Positions 31,938 to 40,840 of a stretch of 64,000 nucleotides of DNA are shown here, piece by piece (position 1 is the first letter of the stretch; every line of letters starts with the position of its first letter). The notes under the pieces were generated by a model. The model was not told where the DNA came from, did not search any database, and saw only the letters and a program-made list of their open reading frames with translations. The stretch is from RBG-16-66-20 sp035308765 (GTDB lineage: Bacteria; Pseudomonadota; Gammaproteobacteria; Burkholderiales; SG8-39). The DNA lies in the NCBI GenBank assembly GCA_035308765.1, contig DATGGA010000012.1, positions 1 to 64,000 on the forward strand. The letters run 5' to 3'. The translations under genes were made by a program, and so were the position numbers.

Positions 31938-32930
31938 ATGAGGAGAAAACTGGATTTTTTCGCGGGCGCGCTTGCCAGTCTCGCGCTCGCCACCGCACCC
32001 GCATTCGCCTGGGAGCCGACCAAGCCGGTCGAGATCGTCGTCGCCGCTGGCGCCGGCGGGGCTTCCGACCAGATGGCGAGGATGATGCAAGCGGCCATCC
32101 AGAAGAACAATCTGATGAAGCAGCCGATGGTGGTCTCGCTCAAGGGCGGCGCCTCGGGCGCCGAGGCGCTGATGTACATGAAATCGAGCGCAGGCGACGC
32201 CAACAAGGTTCTCATCGCGTATTCGCTCATCTACATGCTGCCGCTGTCGGCCAAGATCCCGTTCAACTGGCGCGAACTCACGCCGGTGTCGGTGATTGCG
32301 CTCGACCAGTTCGTGTTGTGGACGAATACGCAAAATCCCGCCAAGACCGTGAAAGAATTCGCCGACGCGGCCAAAAAGGCGAATCCACCCTACAAGATGG
32401 GCGGCACCGGTTCCAAGCGCGAGGATCACGTGCTCACCGTGTTCCTGGAAAAAAAGACCGGCGCGAAGTTCGCCTACCTGCCTTACAAATCGGGCGGCGA
32501 GGCGGCCACGCAACTGGTAGGCGACCACACGCAATCGAACGTCAACAATCCGTCGGAGAATCTCGAGGTCTGGCGCGCCGGCCAGGTGCGCCCGCTCTGC
32601 GTGTTCGACAAGGAACGCATCCAGTACAAGGCCAAGGTCACCGACACCATGTCATGGAACGATATCCCGACCTGCAAGGACCAGGGCGTCGACGTGCAGT
32701 ATCTGATGCTGCGCGCCATGTTTCTGCCCGGCAAGGCGACGCCCGAAGAAACCGCTTTCTACGTCAACCTGTTCAAGAAGGTGACCGAGACGGCCGAATA
32801 CAAGGACTATATGGAGAAGCAGGCGCTCAAGCCGATCTTCCTAACCGGCAAGGACATGCTGAAGTTCCTCGAGGAGGACGAGGCGCTCAACAAGAACCTG
32901 ATGACCGAGGCGGGCTTCGTCGCGAACTAA
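31938..32930 (+). CDS. tctC: Tripartite tricarboxylate transporter, substrate-binding protein (Bug/TctC family)
   Basis: 330 residues: signal peptide (about 1-24, cleavage after AFA) and a type II periplasmic-binding fold with KPVEIVVAAGAGGASDQMARMM and the VVSLKGGASGAEALMYM loop. It is longer and more divergent than typical 300-residue Bug proteins. An AAGGAGGAG ribosome-binding site sets the ATG at 31938. Ligands of the family include citrate, glutarate, terephthalate and others, so the ligand is open. Confidence 0.87.
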   Translation: MRRKLDFFAGALASLALATAPAFAWEPTKPVEIVVAAGAGGASDQMARMMQAAIQKNNLMKQPMVVSLKGGASGAEALMYMKSSAGDANKVLIAYSLIYMLPLSAKIPFNWRELTPVSVIALDQFVLWTNTQNPAKTVKEFADAAKKANPPYKMGGTGSKREDHVLTVFLEKKTGAKFAYLPYKSGGEAATQLVGDHTQSNVNNPSENLEVWRAGQVRPLCVFDKERIQYKAKVTDTMSWNDIPTCKDQGVDVQYLMLRAMFLPGKATPEETAFYVNLFKKVTETAEYKDYMEKQALKPIFLTGKDMLKFLEEDEALNKNLMTEAGFVAN

Positions 32931-32931
32931 G

Positions 32932-33474
32932 GTGTCGAAGCCCGAAGCCGAAATCGTCGTCGAAGACCCAGCTGCGCCGGCGGACGACTCGCCGGCGGTG
33001 GCTACTAGGCGCACCGTCGATATAGTCGTCTCGATCCTGTTGCTGGCGCTGGCGGCGCTGCTGGCGTTCGACAACTGGCGCACCGGCATGTCCTGGGATT
33101 CGACCGGACCGCAAGCCGGCTATTTCCCGTTCTACCTCTCGGTCATACTCGCCGGCGCCTGCCTGTACGGCATCGGCAAGGAGTTCCTGGCGCGCAGGCA
33201 GGCGCGCGAAACCTTCGTCACGCGCGACCAGCTGCGCCGCGTGATGCAGGTTTTCGCACCTACCCTGCTGTTCTGCCTGTTTACGCAGTGGCTCGGGCTC
33301 TACGTGGCCAGTCTTCTGTTGATCGTGGGCTTCATGACGTTCATCGGACGCATTGCGGCCTGGAAGGCGCTGCTCACGGCGTTCCTGTTCTCGCTCGTCA
33401 TGTTCGTCACCTTCGAGATCGCGTTCGACGTCATCATGCCCAAAGGGCCGCTGGAAGCCCTGTTCGGCCACTAG
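32932..33474 (+). CDS. tctB: Tripartite tricarboxylate transporter, small membrane subunit TctB
   Basis: 180 residues with four predicted TM helices (about 26-45, 63-82, 104-130, 137-160) and a long polar, acidic N-terminus. The GTG start is 1 nt behind the tctC stop. The SWDSTGPQAGYFPFYLSVIL segment is the TctB hallmark. It works together with the large subunit TctA in a sodium- or proton-coupled transporter. Confidence 0.86.
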   Translation: MSKPEAEIVVEDPAAPADDSPAVATRRTVDIVVSILLLALAALLAFDNWRTGMSWDSTGPQAGYFPFYLSVILAGACLYGIGKEFLARRQARETFVTRDQLRRVMQVFAPTLLFCLFTQWLGLYVASLLLIVGFMTFIGRIAAWKALLTAFLFSLVMFVTFEIAFDVIMPKGPLEALFGH

Positions 33475-33480
33475 CGCGCG

Positions 33481-34989
33481 ATGGAGGCTTTCGGTCTTCT
33501 GCTTTACGGCTTCGGCGTCCTGCTGACATGGAAGACGCTTGCGCTGATGATGGTCGGACTGGTGCTCGGCATTTTTGTCGGCGTCCTGCCGGGCCTCGGC
33601 GGTCCGAACGGTGTCGCCATCCTGCTGCCGCTCACCTTCACGATGGATCCGACCTCGGCCATCGTGATGCTCTCCTGCATCTACTGGGGCGCGCTGTTCG
33701 GCGGCGCGATCACCTCGATCCTTTTCAACATCCCGGGCGAGGCCTGGTCGGTGGCGACGACGTTCGACGGTTACCCGATGGCCCAGCAAGGCAGAGCTGC
33801 GGAAGCGCTGACGGCGGCCTTTACCTCGTCCTTCATCGGCTCGCTGGTCGCGGTGCTGCTGATCACGTTCCTTGCGCCCGGCATCGCTTCCTTTGCGTTG
33901 AGATTCGGGCCGCCGGAATTTTTTGCGGTCTATTTCCTCACCTTTTGCTCGTTCATCGGACTGGGCCGCGAGGAGAAGCACAAGATCGTCGTTTCCATGG
34001 CGCTCGGCCTGCTGCTTGCCGGAGTCGGCATGGATACCGTATCCGGCCAGTTGCGCATGACTTTCGGTTCCAGCGATCTGCTGCGCGGCATCAACTTTCT
34101 GGTGGCGGTCATCGGGCTGTTCGGCATCAGCGAAATCATGCTGACGATGGAGGAGCGTCTGGCGCTGCGCGGCCATGCCGCCAAGATCAGCCTGCGGGTG
34201 GTGCTGAAAGTGTGGAAGGAGATGCCGCGGTATTGGGTGACGCTGCTGCGCTCGTCGGTGATTGGCTGCTGGCTAGGCATCACGCCGGGCGGGGCGATCG
34301 CGGCCTCCTTCATGAGCTACAACCTCGCCAAGCGCTTCTCCAAGGACAAGGAATCGTTCGGCAAGGGCCGCATCGAAGGCGTATTCGCGCCCGAGACGGC
34401 GGCGCATGCGTCTGGCACGTCGGCGCTGCTGCCGATGCTTGCGCTCGGCATTCCCGGTTCGGGCACCGCGGCGATCCTGCTTGGCGGGCTGATGGTCTGG
34501 GGGCTCAACCCCGGCCCCTTGCTGTTCGTCGAGCACAAGGAATTCGTCTGGGGACTGATCGCGTCGATGTACCTGGGCAATGTGGTCGGCCTCGTCCTGG
34601 TGCTCACGACCGTGCCGCTGTTCGCCGCCGTGCTGCGGGTGCCGTTCGCGGCAATCGCGCCGATGATCGTGGTGTCCTGCGCGATCGGCGCCTTTGCAAT
34701 CCAGAACGCCATGTTCGACATCTGGCTGATGCTCGTCTTCGGCGTCGCCGGCTATGTATTCAAGAAAATCGGCATCCCGCTTGCCCCGTTCACGCTCGCA
34801 CTGGTACTCGGCAATCGCGCCGAGGATTCTTTCCGGCTGTCGATGATCGGCGCCGAGGGCGATATGCGCGTGTTCTGGTCCAACGGCCTGGTGGGCACGA
34901 TTGCCTCCCTGGCCCTCGTCCTGCTCCTCTGGCCGCTCATTGCCGGCGGGATCAAGCGGATCCGGCTCGTTTTCGCGCGCGGCACATGA
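33481..34989 (+). CDS. tctA: Tripartite tricarboxylate transporter, large membrane subunit TctA
   Basis: 502 residues, about 11-12 TM helices. Family signatures: VGVLPGLGGPNGVAILLPLTF near residue 40, the conserved GGAITSILFNIPGEAWSVATTFDGYPM block, and ALGIPGSGTAAILLGGLMVWGL in the second half. This subunit forms the transport path. The stop overlaps the crotonase start by 4 nt (ATGA), tying that enzyme to the transporter. Confidence 0.94.
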   Translation: MEAFGLLLYGFGVLLTWKTLALMMVGLVLGIFVGVLPGLGGPNGVAILLPLTFTMDPTSAIVMLSCIYWGALFGGAITSILFNIPGEAWSVATTFDGYPMAQQGRAAEALTAAFTSSFIGSLVAVLLITFLAPGIASFALRFGPPEFFAVYFLTFCSFIGLGREEKHKIVVSMALGLLLAGVGMDTVSGQLRMTFGSSDLLRGINFLVAVIGLFGISEIMLTMEERLALRGHAAKISLRVVLKVWKEMPRYWVTLLRSSVIGCWLGITPGGAIAASFMSYNLAKRFSKDKESFGKGRIEGVFAPETAAHASGTSALLPMLALGIPGSGTAAILLGGLMVWGLNPGPLLFVEHKEFVWGLIASMYLGNVVGLVLVLTTVPLFAAVLRVPFAAIAPMIVVSCAIGAFAIQNAMFDIWLMLVFGVAGYVFKKIGIPLAPFTLALVLGNRAEDSFRLSMIGAEGDMRVFWSNGLVGTIASLALVLLLWPLIAGGIKRIRLVFARGT

Positions 34990-35765
34990 GCGGCGAAATC
35001 CTCGTCGAGCGCGATGGCGGCGTGGCTACCGTCACGCTGTCCAATCCAGGGCGCATGAACGCGCTCGACAAGACGATGTGGGCGCAGCTTGGCGGCGCCA
35101 TGCGCGATCTGGGCGCCGATGACAGCCTGCGCTGCATCGTGCTGCGCGGCGCGGGCGACAAGGCCTTCGCTGCCGGCGCCGACATTGCCGAATTCCATGC
35201 CGAACGGGCGAACTCACAGCAGGCGAAGGCCTACAGCCGTGGCGGCATCGGCTGGATGCACGCGGTGGCCGAGTGCCGTCATCCCACCGTCGCGCTGATC
35301 CAGGGAGCGTGCGTCGGCGGCGGCCTGCTGGTCGCTTCCCAGTGCGATTTGCGCATCTGCAACGATTCGGCGCGCTTCGGCGTGCCGGTGAAAAACCTGG
35401 GGCTGACGGAGTCCTACGACGAACTGCGGGCCATGATGGGTGTCATCGGACCGGCCGCGTCGCTGGAAATTCTGCTCGAGGGGCGCATCTGGGGCGCTCG
35501 CGAAGCTTACGAGAAAGGACTGGTATCGAGAGTAGTCGCGGATACCGGCGTGGTCGAGGAAGCGTATGCCGCCGCGCGCCGCATCGCCGACGGCGCGCCG
35601 CTGGTCGCGCGCTGGCACAAGAAATTCATCCACCGCCTGCTGGATCCGAGACCGCTGACCGAAGAGGAACGCGACGAAGGGTATGCCTGCTTCGATACCG
35701 AGGATTTCCGCGCCGGGGTGGCGGCGTTTCTGGCGAAGAAGAAACCCGAGTTCAAGGGCCGCTAG
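34986..35765 (+). CDS. Crotonase-family protein (enoyl-CoA hydratase/isomerase-like)
   Basis: 259 residues. Oxyanion-hole motifs KAFAAGADIAEF (about 59-70) and GACVGGGLLVASQCDLRI (108-124) are intact. Of the two catalytic glutamates of true hydratases, the first (in the QPE-I motif) is V135 in RFGVPVKNLG, while the second is kept as E161 in SLEILLEG. This favours an isomerase, hydrolase, lyase or other crotonase reaction over simple hydration. Translation is coupled to tctA. It probably works on the CoA ester of the imported acid. Convergent with dctM, with 1 nt between stops. Confidence 0.87.
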   Translation: MSGEILVERDGGVATVTLSNPGRMNALDKTMWAQLGGAMRDLGADDSLRCIVLRGAGDKAFAAGADIAEFHAERANSQQAKAYSRGGIGWMHAVAECRHPTVALIQGACVGGGLLVASQCDLRICNDSARFGVPVKNLGLTESYDELRAMMGVIGPAASLEILLEGRIWGAREAYEKGLVSRVVADTGVVEEAYAAARRIADGAPLVARWHKKFIHRLLDPRPLTEEERDEGYACFDTEDFRAGVAAFLAKKKPEFKGR

Positions 35766-35766
35766 C

Positions 35767-37125
35767 TCAGCGGGCGGTTGCCGCCCCCATGAAGTGATCC
35801 GGCAAGCCGGTCGCGATCTCGGGGAACACGCAGAGAATCACCACGGCGAGCATGATCAGGAACACGAACGGCAGCGTGCCCCAGACGATGTCCCCGAGCT
35901 TGATGTCCGGCGCGATCTTGTTGATGACGAATATGTTCAGGCCGACCGGCGGATGGATGAGGCCCATCTCCATGACCACCGACATCACCACGCCGAACCA
36001 GATCAGGTCGAAGCCTTCCGCCCTGAGCGGCGGCAGAATGATGGGCGCCGTCATCAATATGATGCTCACCGGTGGAAGGAAAAAACCGAGTACCACGACC
36101 AGGACGACCACCGCGAAGAACAGCACCCATCTGGACAGGTGCAGCGACACTACCCACTCCGCCGCACTCTGGCTGATGTGCAGATAGCTCATCACGTACG
36201 AGTAGAGCAGCGACATGCCGACAATCATCATGATCATGGTCGCCTCCGACAGCGTGCTGGCGAAGATCGGCTTCAGGTCCGCGAAGTGCCAGGCGCCGTA
36301 GATTGCGGCGATGAGAATGAGTGCGAGCACTGCACCCAGGCCCGCCGTCTCCGACGGCGTGGCGAAGCCGCCGTAGAGGGCCAGCATTACGCCGAGGAGC
36401 AGGATCAGAAACGGCAGCACCCGGGGAATCGCTTCCAGACGCTCGCGCAGCGTATAACTGTCGACCTGCAGTATGCGCGCCCGGCTGCCGCCCGCGTCGG
36501 CATGCGCCAGCGCGATGCGATGCTCGTAGTTGTAGCGAAACATGCCGTAGGTTGCGAACAGGACGACCAGCAGGACCCCCGGACCGATGCCGGCAAGGAA
36601 TAACCGGCCGAGCGATTGCTCCGCGGCGACGGCGTAAAGAATGAGGGTAATCGACGGCGGCAGCAGGATGCCGAGGGTGCCTCCCGCAGCGACCAGACCT
36701 GTCGCCAGGCGCTCCGAGTAGCCGCGCTCCCGCATTTCCGGTATCGCCGAGCTGCCGATCGCCGAACAGGTGGCGGCGCTCGAGCCGGCCATTGCCGCAA
36801 ACAGCCCGCAGGCAAGCGTCACGGCGATCCCGAGCCCGCCCGGAACCTTGTGCAGCCACACGTGCAGTGCGGAATACAGGTCGCGGCCGGCGCGCGACTT
36901 GCCGATGGCCGCGCCTTTCAGGATGAACAGCGGGATGGTGAGCAGCGTGATGCTCGCCATCTCCTCGTAGACGTTCTGCGCCACGCTGTCGAGCGAAGCA
37001 TGCGGCATGAACGCCATCATGAACACGGTGGCTACCGCGCCCAGCGCGAAGGCGATGGGCATGCCCGAAAAAAGGATCAGGAGGGTCGCGCCCCCGTAGA
37101 GCAGGCCGACCTGCAGCGTCGTCAT
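35767..37125 (-). CDS. dctM: TRAP transporter large permease DctM
   Basis: 452 residues, 12 or more TM helices, DctM/SiaT large subunit. Signatures: SITLLTIPLFILKGAAIGKS, CGLFAAMAGSSAATCSAIGSSAIPEM, GGTLGILLPPSITLILYAV, VPI-type loop LPPVSIILMTAPIILP and HPPVGLNIFVIN. ATG at 37125 follows the dctQ stop by 2 nt; the frame is open to 37317 but lies in dctQ. It makes a secondary transporter that uses the sodium or proton gradient together with DctP and DctQ. Confidence 0.93.
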   Translation of the reverse strand: MTTLQVGLLYGGATLLILFSGMPIAFALGAVATVFMMAFMPHASLDSVAQNVYEEMASITLLTIPLFILKGAAIGKSRAGRDLYSALHVWLHKVPGGLGIAVTLACGLFAAMAGSSAATCSAIGSSAIPEMRERGYSERLATGLVAAGGTLGILLPPSITLILYAVAAEQSLGRLFLAGIGPGVLLVVLFATYGMFRYNYEHRIALAHADAGGSRARILQVDSYTLRERLEAIPRVLPFLILLLGVMLALYGGFATPSETAGLGAVLALILIAAIYGAWHFADLKPIFASTLSEATMIMMIVGMSLLYSYVMSYLHISQSAAEWVVSLHLSRWVLFFAVVVLVVVLGFFLPPVSIILMTAPIILPPLRAEGFDLIWFGVVMSVVMEMGLIHPPVGLNIFVINKIAPDIKLGDIVWGTLPFVFLIMLAVVILCVFPEIATGLPDHFMGAATAR

Positions 37126-37127
37126 GG

Positions 37128-37631
37128 TCAGCCGGCGCGCGACAGCTCTTCGCGGGACAGAACCTGCAGCAGCACCTGGAACACCACCAGCGTCATGCCC
37201 ACCGCCATGCAGCCATACGGGATCCACAACGGCGCGCCCCAGGCGGAATTGCTGGTCTGGCCGTCCCTCACCGCATCCACCAGCAGAGACCAGGATTTCC
37301 AGCAGAAGAACAGGCAAAATAGCAGCGTCGCCACATCGCTCAGGAAGCGCCGGATCCGTTCGGCGGCGGGCGGCAGGACCGCGCTGAGCGCCTGGATGCC
37401 GACATGGCCCCGGCGTTCCTGCACCCAGGCAGCGGAAAGAAAAGTCGCCCCGACCAGGAGAAAGACCGAAAGCTCGTCCTGCCAGTCGCTCGGGATCTTG
37501 AATAGATAGCGCGCCGTCGCTTCCCAGGTCAGCACGCAGCCGGCAATGCCGGTGGCGACGGCGCTCAGCACCGCCGCCGCCGCATTCGCCCTGCCAAGCA
37601 GCGCGGCGGCGGCGCGCGCCGGACCGCTCAA
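37128..37631 (-). CDS. dctQ: TRAP transporter small permease DctQ
   Basis: 167 residues, four TM helices, with DELSVFLLVGATFLSAAWVQERRGHVGI, the family's conserved charged loop. The start is probably TTG at 37631, which overlaps the dctP stop (TTGA). No ATG or GTG lies in frame before TM1, so translation should depend on dctP. Confidence 0.87.
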   Translation of the reverse strand: MSGPARAAAALLGRANAAAAVLSAVATGIAGCVLTWEATARYLFKIPSDWQDELSVFLLVGATFLSAAWVQERRGHVGIQALSAVLPPAAERIRRFLSDVATLLFCLFFCWKSWSLLVDAVRDGQTSNSAWGAPLWIPYGCMAVGMTLVVFQVLLQVLSREELSRAG

Positions 37632-38653
37632 GCGACGGCCTTCGCCATCTTCAGGAAACGATCACATTCGGCGTTGCGTTTGGTGAAGTCGACCCATGCC
37701 GCCGTCTCGGCGATCTTGCGCCAGCGGTTGACCGTGGCGTCGTCCATGTCGGCGACTTTTGCCCCCGCCTTTTTGTAGACGGCGACGACCGCTTCATCGT
37801 CGATCCGCGCCGACGATGTGGCGAAGGTTTCCAGCTCCTGGCCCACGTCGGCGATCGCCTTCTGCTGCGCGGGGTTGAGGGAGTCGTAGACGTCCTTGGA
37901 CATGATGAGCGGCTCCAGCATGTACCAGAAGCTCTTGCCCCTTCCGGACGTAAGCGCCTTGGATATCTCTTCCAGGCGGAACGAAATCAGGCTGGTCGAG
38001 GAGGTGACGGCCGCGTCGAGCGACCCGGTCTGCATGGCTGGGTAGATCTCGTTCGAGGGTACGCTGGAGATAATGCCGCCCGCCTCTTTCAGCATCAGGT
38101 CCATTTCGCGGCTGCCGCCGCGGATCTTGAGTCCCTTTGCGTCGTTCGGTTCCACCACCGGCGCGGCGCGCGAAGCGGTGCCGCCCGCCTGCCAGATCCA
38201 CGTCACCATCTTGACGCCCTTCGCCTCCAGCAGCTTGACGAGCTCGCGGCCGATCTGCGCCTTCTTCCAGGCGAAACCCTGCTCATAGGAAGTCACCATG
38301 CAGGGCATCAGGCCGATGTTCAATTCCGGCACTTCGCCGCCCGCATAGGCCAACGGATACAGGCTCATGTCCAGCGCGCCCTTGCGCAGCGCCGAGAACT
38401 GCGCCACCGTTTTCATCAGCGACGAACCGGGATAGATTTCGAATTTGAGCGAGCCGTTGGTGCGCTTTTCGACTTCGACCGCGAACTTGCGCGTCAGCCG
38501 GTCGCGGAAATCACCGCTGTCGATCGTCCCGCCGGGAAATTGATGGGAGATCTTGATGACCCTGGCGTCTGCGGCGCCGGCGTACCGGGACGCAACCATT
38601 GCCGCGGGCACGGCGGCGAGACTCTTCAATACGGAACGTCTGCTGACTGTCAT
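37628..38653 (-). CDS. dctP: TRAP transporter solute-binding protein DctP
   Basis: 341 residues. The N-terminus TVSRRSVLKSLAAVPAAMVA looks like a Tat signal (SRRSVLK), which is common in this family. The body has KISHQFPGGTIDSGDFRDRLTRKFAVEV, the central GLKIRGGSREMDLMLKEAGG with the ligand-carboxylate arginine region, and DAAVTSSTSLISFRL. GGAGGAGG sits in front of ATG. A palindrome and a -10-like box lie in the 139-nt upstream gap. Ligands of this subgroup are monocarboxylates, dicarboxylates or sulfonates; not resolved here. Confidence 0.91.
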   Translation of the reverse strand: MTVSRRSVLKSLAAVPAAMVASRYAGAADARVIKISHQFPGGTIDSGDFRDRLTRKFAVEVEKRTNGSLKFEIYPGSSLMKTVAQFSALRKGALDMSLYPLAYAGGEVPELNIGLMPCMVTSYEQGFAWKKAQIGRELVKLLEAKGVKMVTWIWQAGGTASRAAPVVEPNDAKGLKIRGGSREMDLMLKEAGGIISSVPSNEIYPAMQTGSLDAAVTSSTSLISFRLEEISKALTSGRGKSFWYMLEPLIMSKDVYDSLNPAQQKAIADVGQELETFATSSARIDDEAVVAVYKKAGAKVADMDDATVNRWRKIAETAAWVDFTKRNAECDRFLKMAKAVA

Positions 38654-38687
38654 GATGCGATCCTCCTCCAGGAGAGAACGGGCCCGT

Positions 38688-38719
38688 ATTTTAGACTTTG
38701 CCGCGCACCGTATATACGG
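38688..38719 (-). promoter_or_regulatory. Candidate dctPQM promoter with 12-bp palindromic operator
   Basis: On the minus strand TAAAAT (38688-38693) is a -10-like box, and the perfect palindrome CCGTATATACGG (38708-38719) covers the place of the -35 element (spacing about 17 nt from 38711-38716). The 139-nt gap between dctP and the CoA-transferase gene holds nothing else recognisable. Repressor control of the TRAP operon is inferred; TATA-centred GTATAC-like dyads are typical of GntR-type regulators. Confidence 0.45.
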
Positions 38720-38792
38720 GGTGAGTACGGGCGCGACGGATATGGGCGCATGCTGCTTTGCAACGTAAACGCGTGCTTGGCGCCCTTACTCC

Positions 38793-40016
38793 TTAGACAA
38801 CGCCGTCACGCCGCAGTTTGGCGATTTCATTTGCACCTAAACCAAGCATTTCGCCCAAGACCTGATCCGTTTGCTCGCCCAGCAGCGGCGGCGCCAGCCG
38901 GTATTCGAGCGGCGTCCCGGAAAACCGCATCGGGCTCGCCACCAGCGGCAGTTTGCCGGCGGCGGCGTGGTCCAGTTCGATCCTCACGCCGCGGGCCTTC
39001 GCCTGGGGCTCGTCGAAAACCTGGGCCAGGTCATTGATCGGGCCGTTCGGCACCCCCGCCGCCTCCAGCAATTCGAGCCATTCGGCGGTGGTTTTGCGGA
39101 CGAAGATTTCCTGGATCAGCCGGGTGATTTCGGCGCGGTTTTCCACGCGCTTGCCGTTGGTGGCAAAGCGCGGGTCCTGCGCAAGAGCAGTGCAATCCGC
39201 CGCTTCGCAAAATTTCCTGAATAGATTGTCGTTGCCGCAGGCGACGATCACTTCGCCGTCACTCGAGCGGAACGGCTGGTAGGGCACGATGTTCGGATGC
39301 AGATTGCCGATGCGTTTGGGCGGCCTGCCGGTGGAGAAATAGTTGGTGTTCTGGTATGCAAGCAGCGCGATCTGCGAATCCAGCAGCGCGAGATCGAGAT
39401 GCTGGCCGGCGCCCGTTTCCGCGCGGTGCGCGAGCGCGGCGCAGATCGCGATCGAGGCATACATGCCGGTGATGATGTCGGCGATCGGCACGCCGGCGCG
39501 CTGCGGTCCGCCTCCGGGCGCGCCGTCGGGCTCCCCGGTGACGCTCATCATTCCGCCCATACCTTGGATCATGAAATCGTACCCGGGACGCTCCCGGTAC
39601 GGCCCGGTTTGGCCGAATCCGGTTACCGAGCAATAGACAAGGCGGGGATTCATTCCCTTGAGATCTTCATAGCCCAGGCCGTAGCGCGCCAGATCACCAT
39701 ACTTGTAGTTCTCGATCAGAACGTCGCACTTGCCCGCCAGCTTGCGGATGAGCTCCTGGCCCTCGGGTTTGGCGACATTCACCGTGATGGACTTCTTGCC
39801 GCGGTTGGCCGAGGTGAAATAGGCCGAGTCCTTCGTCTCGCGGCCGTCCCTGTCCTTCACCCAGGGCGGTCCAAAGGCGCGTGAATCGTCGCCGACCTTG
39901 GGCCGTTCCACCTTGATGACCTCGGCACCCAGGTCCGCCAGGTTCTGGCCCGCCCAAGGACCCGCCAGCACACGGGACAGATCGAGAACTCGGACATGCG
40001 ACAGCGGACCGGCCAT
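38793..40016 (-). CDS. Class III CoA-transferase (CaiB/BaiF family)
   Basis: 407 residues. N-terminal VRVLDLSRVLAGPWAGQNLADLGAEVIKVE and the middle CSVTGFGQTGPY / YDFMIQGMGGMMSVTGEPDG are family hallmarks; the catalytic aspartate that forms the acyl anhydride is D213 in LALLDSQIALLA. Such enzymes move CoA between organic acids (formyl, succinyl, carnitine, mesaconate and others). ATG at 40016 has AGGAG in front. It lies 29 nt behind the TauE permease gene and upstream of the TRAP operon, so it probably activates the imported acid. Confidence 0.92.
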   Translation of the reverse strand: MAGPLSHVRVLDLSRVLAGPWAGQNLADLGAEVIKVERPKVGDDSRAFGPPWVKDRDGRETKDSAYFTSANRGKKSITVNVAKPEGQELIRKLAGKCDVLIENYKYGDLARYGLGYEDLKGMNPRLVYCSVTGFGQTGPYRERPGYDFMIQGMGGMMSVTGEPDGAPGGGPQRAGVPIADIITGMYASIAICAALAHRAETGAGQHLDLALLDSQIALLAYQNTNYFSTGRPPKRIGNLHPNIVPYQPFRSSDGEVIVACGNDNLFRKFCEAADCTALAQDPRFATNGKRVENRAEITRLIQEIFVRKTTAEWLELLEAAGVPNGPINDLAQVFDEPQAKARGVRIELDHAAAGKLPLVASPMRFSGTPLEYRLAPPLLGEQTDQVLGEMLGLGANEIAKLRRDGVV

Positions 40017-40045
40017 GACGCGCTCCTGGAAAAACGTGAGGCAAT

Positions 40046-40840
40046 CTACCAGAGGTTCGCGAGCATGCGCAGTGCGATCGCCAGCAGCATCAATGCAAAC
40101 ACGAAACGCAAGCGCTGTACCGGCAGCCGGTGCGCGAGCCGCGCGCCAAGGGGCGCGGTCGTCATGCTGGCAAGGACGATGATCCCGAGCGCGGGAAGAT
40201 AGACGAAGCCCAGGCTGCCTTCGGGCAGACCCGTGACGCGCATGCCATTCAGGATATAGCCCGCCGTACCTGCAACCGCGATCGGGAATCCGTTCGCCGC
40301 CGCGGTGCCGATGGCGCGTTTCAGCGGCACGTTGCACCGGGCTAGAAACGGGATGGACAGAAACGCACCGCCGGCGGCGAGCACGCTGGACAGGGCACCG
40401 ATTCCCGCCCCGACACCGAACAAACCCGCCGCCCCGGGGAGCTGCCGCGAAGGTTTGGGCTTTACTTCGATGAACATCCGCGCGGCAGCGTAAAACATGA
40501 AGCCGGTGAAGAAAACCGCCAGCGGCCTGGTCGGGACGAATCCGGCGACCAACGTCGCGGAAAGTGCGCCGACGACGATCCCCGGAGCCATAGCGCGCGC
40601 CACCGCCCAGTCGACCGCGCCGTGCCGGTGATGGGCGCGCACGCTGGAGAGAGAAGTAAATACGATGGTCGCCATCGAGGTGGCTAACGACAGATGCATC
40701 ATGTGCCAGGCCGGAAAACCCTTTGCGGTAAAAACAAACACCAGCATGGGCACCATGATCATGCCGCCACCGATGCCGAACAGCCCCGCGAGAAAACCGA
40801 CCGCAACGCCTATCGCGAGGTAAGCCAGCCACCACTCCAT
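40046..40840 (-). CDS. TauE/SafE-family membrane permease
   Basis: 264 residues, about 8 TM helices in two halves, each opening with the glycine-rich motif (AVGFLAGLFGIGGGMIMVPML and GVGAGIGALSSVLAAGGAFLSIP). The family exports sulfite, sulfoacetate or other organic anions. ATG at 40840 follows GGGAGGATTG and shares one base with the stop of the HAD gene (TGATG). In this context it may remove an end product of the catabolic pathway, such as sulfite if the substrate is a sulfonate; that is a guess. Confidence 0.9.
   Translation of the reverse strand: MEWWLAYLAIGVAVGFLAGLFGIGGGMIMVPMLVFVFTAKGFPAWHMMHLSLATSMATIVFTSLSSVRAHHRHGAVDWAVARAMAPGIVVGALSATLVAGFVPTRPLAVFFTGFMFYAAARMFIEVKPKPSRQLPGAAGLFGVGAGIGALSSVLAAGGAFLSIPFLARCNVPLKRAIGTAAANGFPIAVAGTAGYILNGMRVTGLPEGSLGFVYLPALGIIVLASMTTAPLGARLAHRLPVQRLRFVFALMLLAIALRMLANLW

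Noticed and set aside
33288..34985. Long frame ahead of the crotonase gene in the same phase
   Set aside because: It covers tctB and tctA in another frame; crotonase homology begins at the ATG at 34986.
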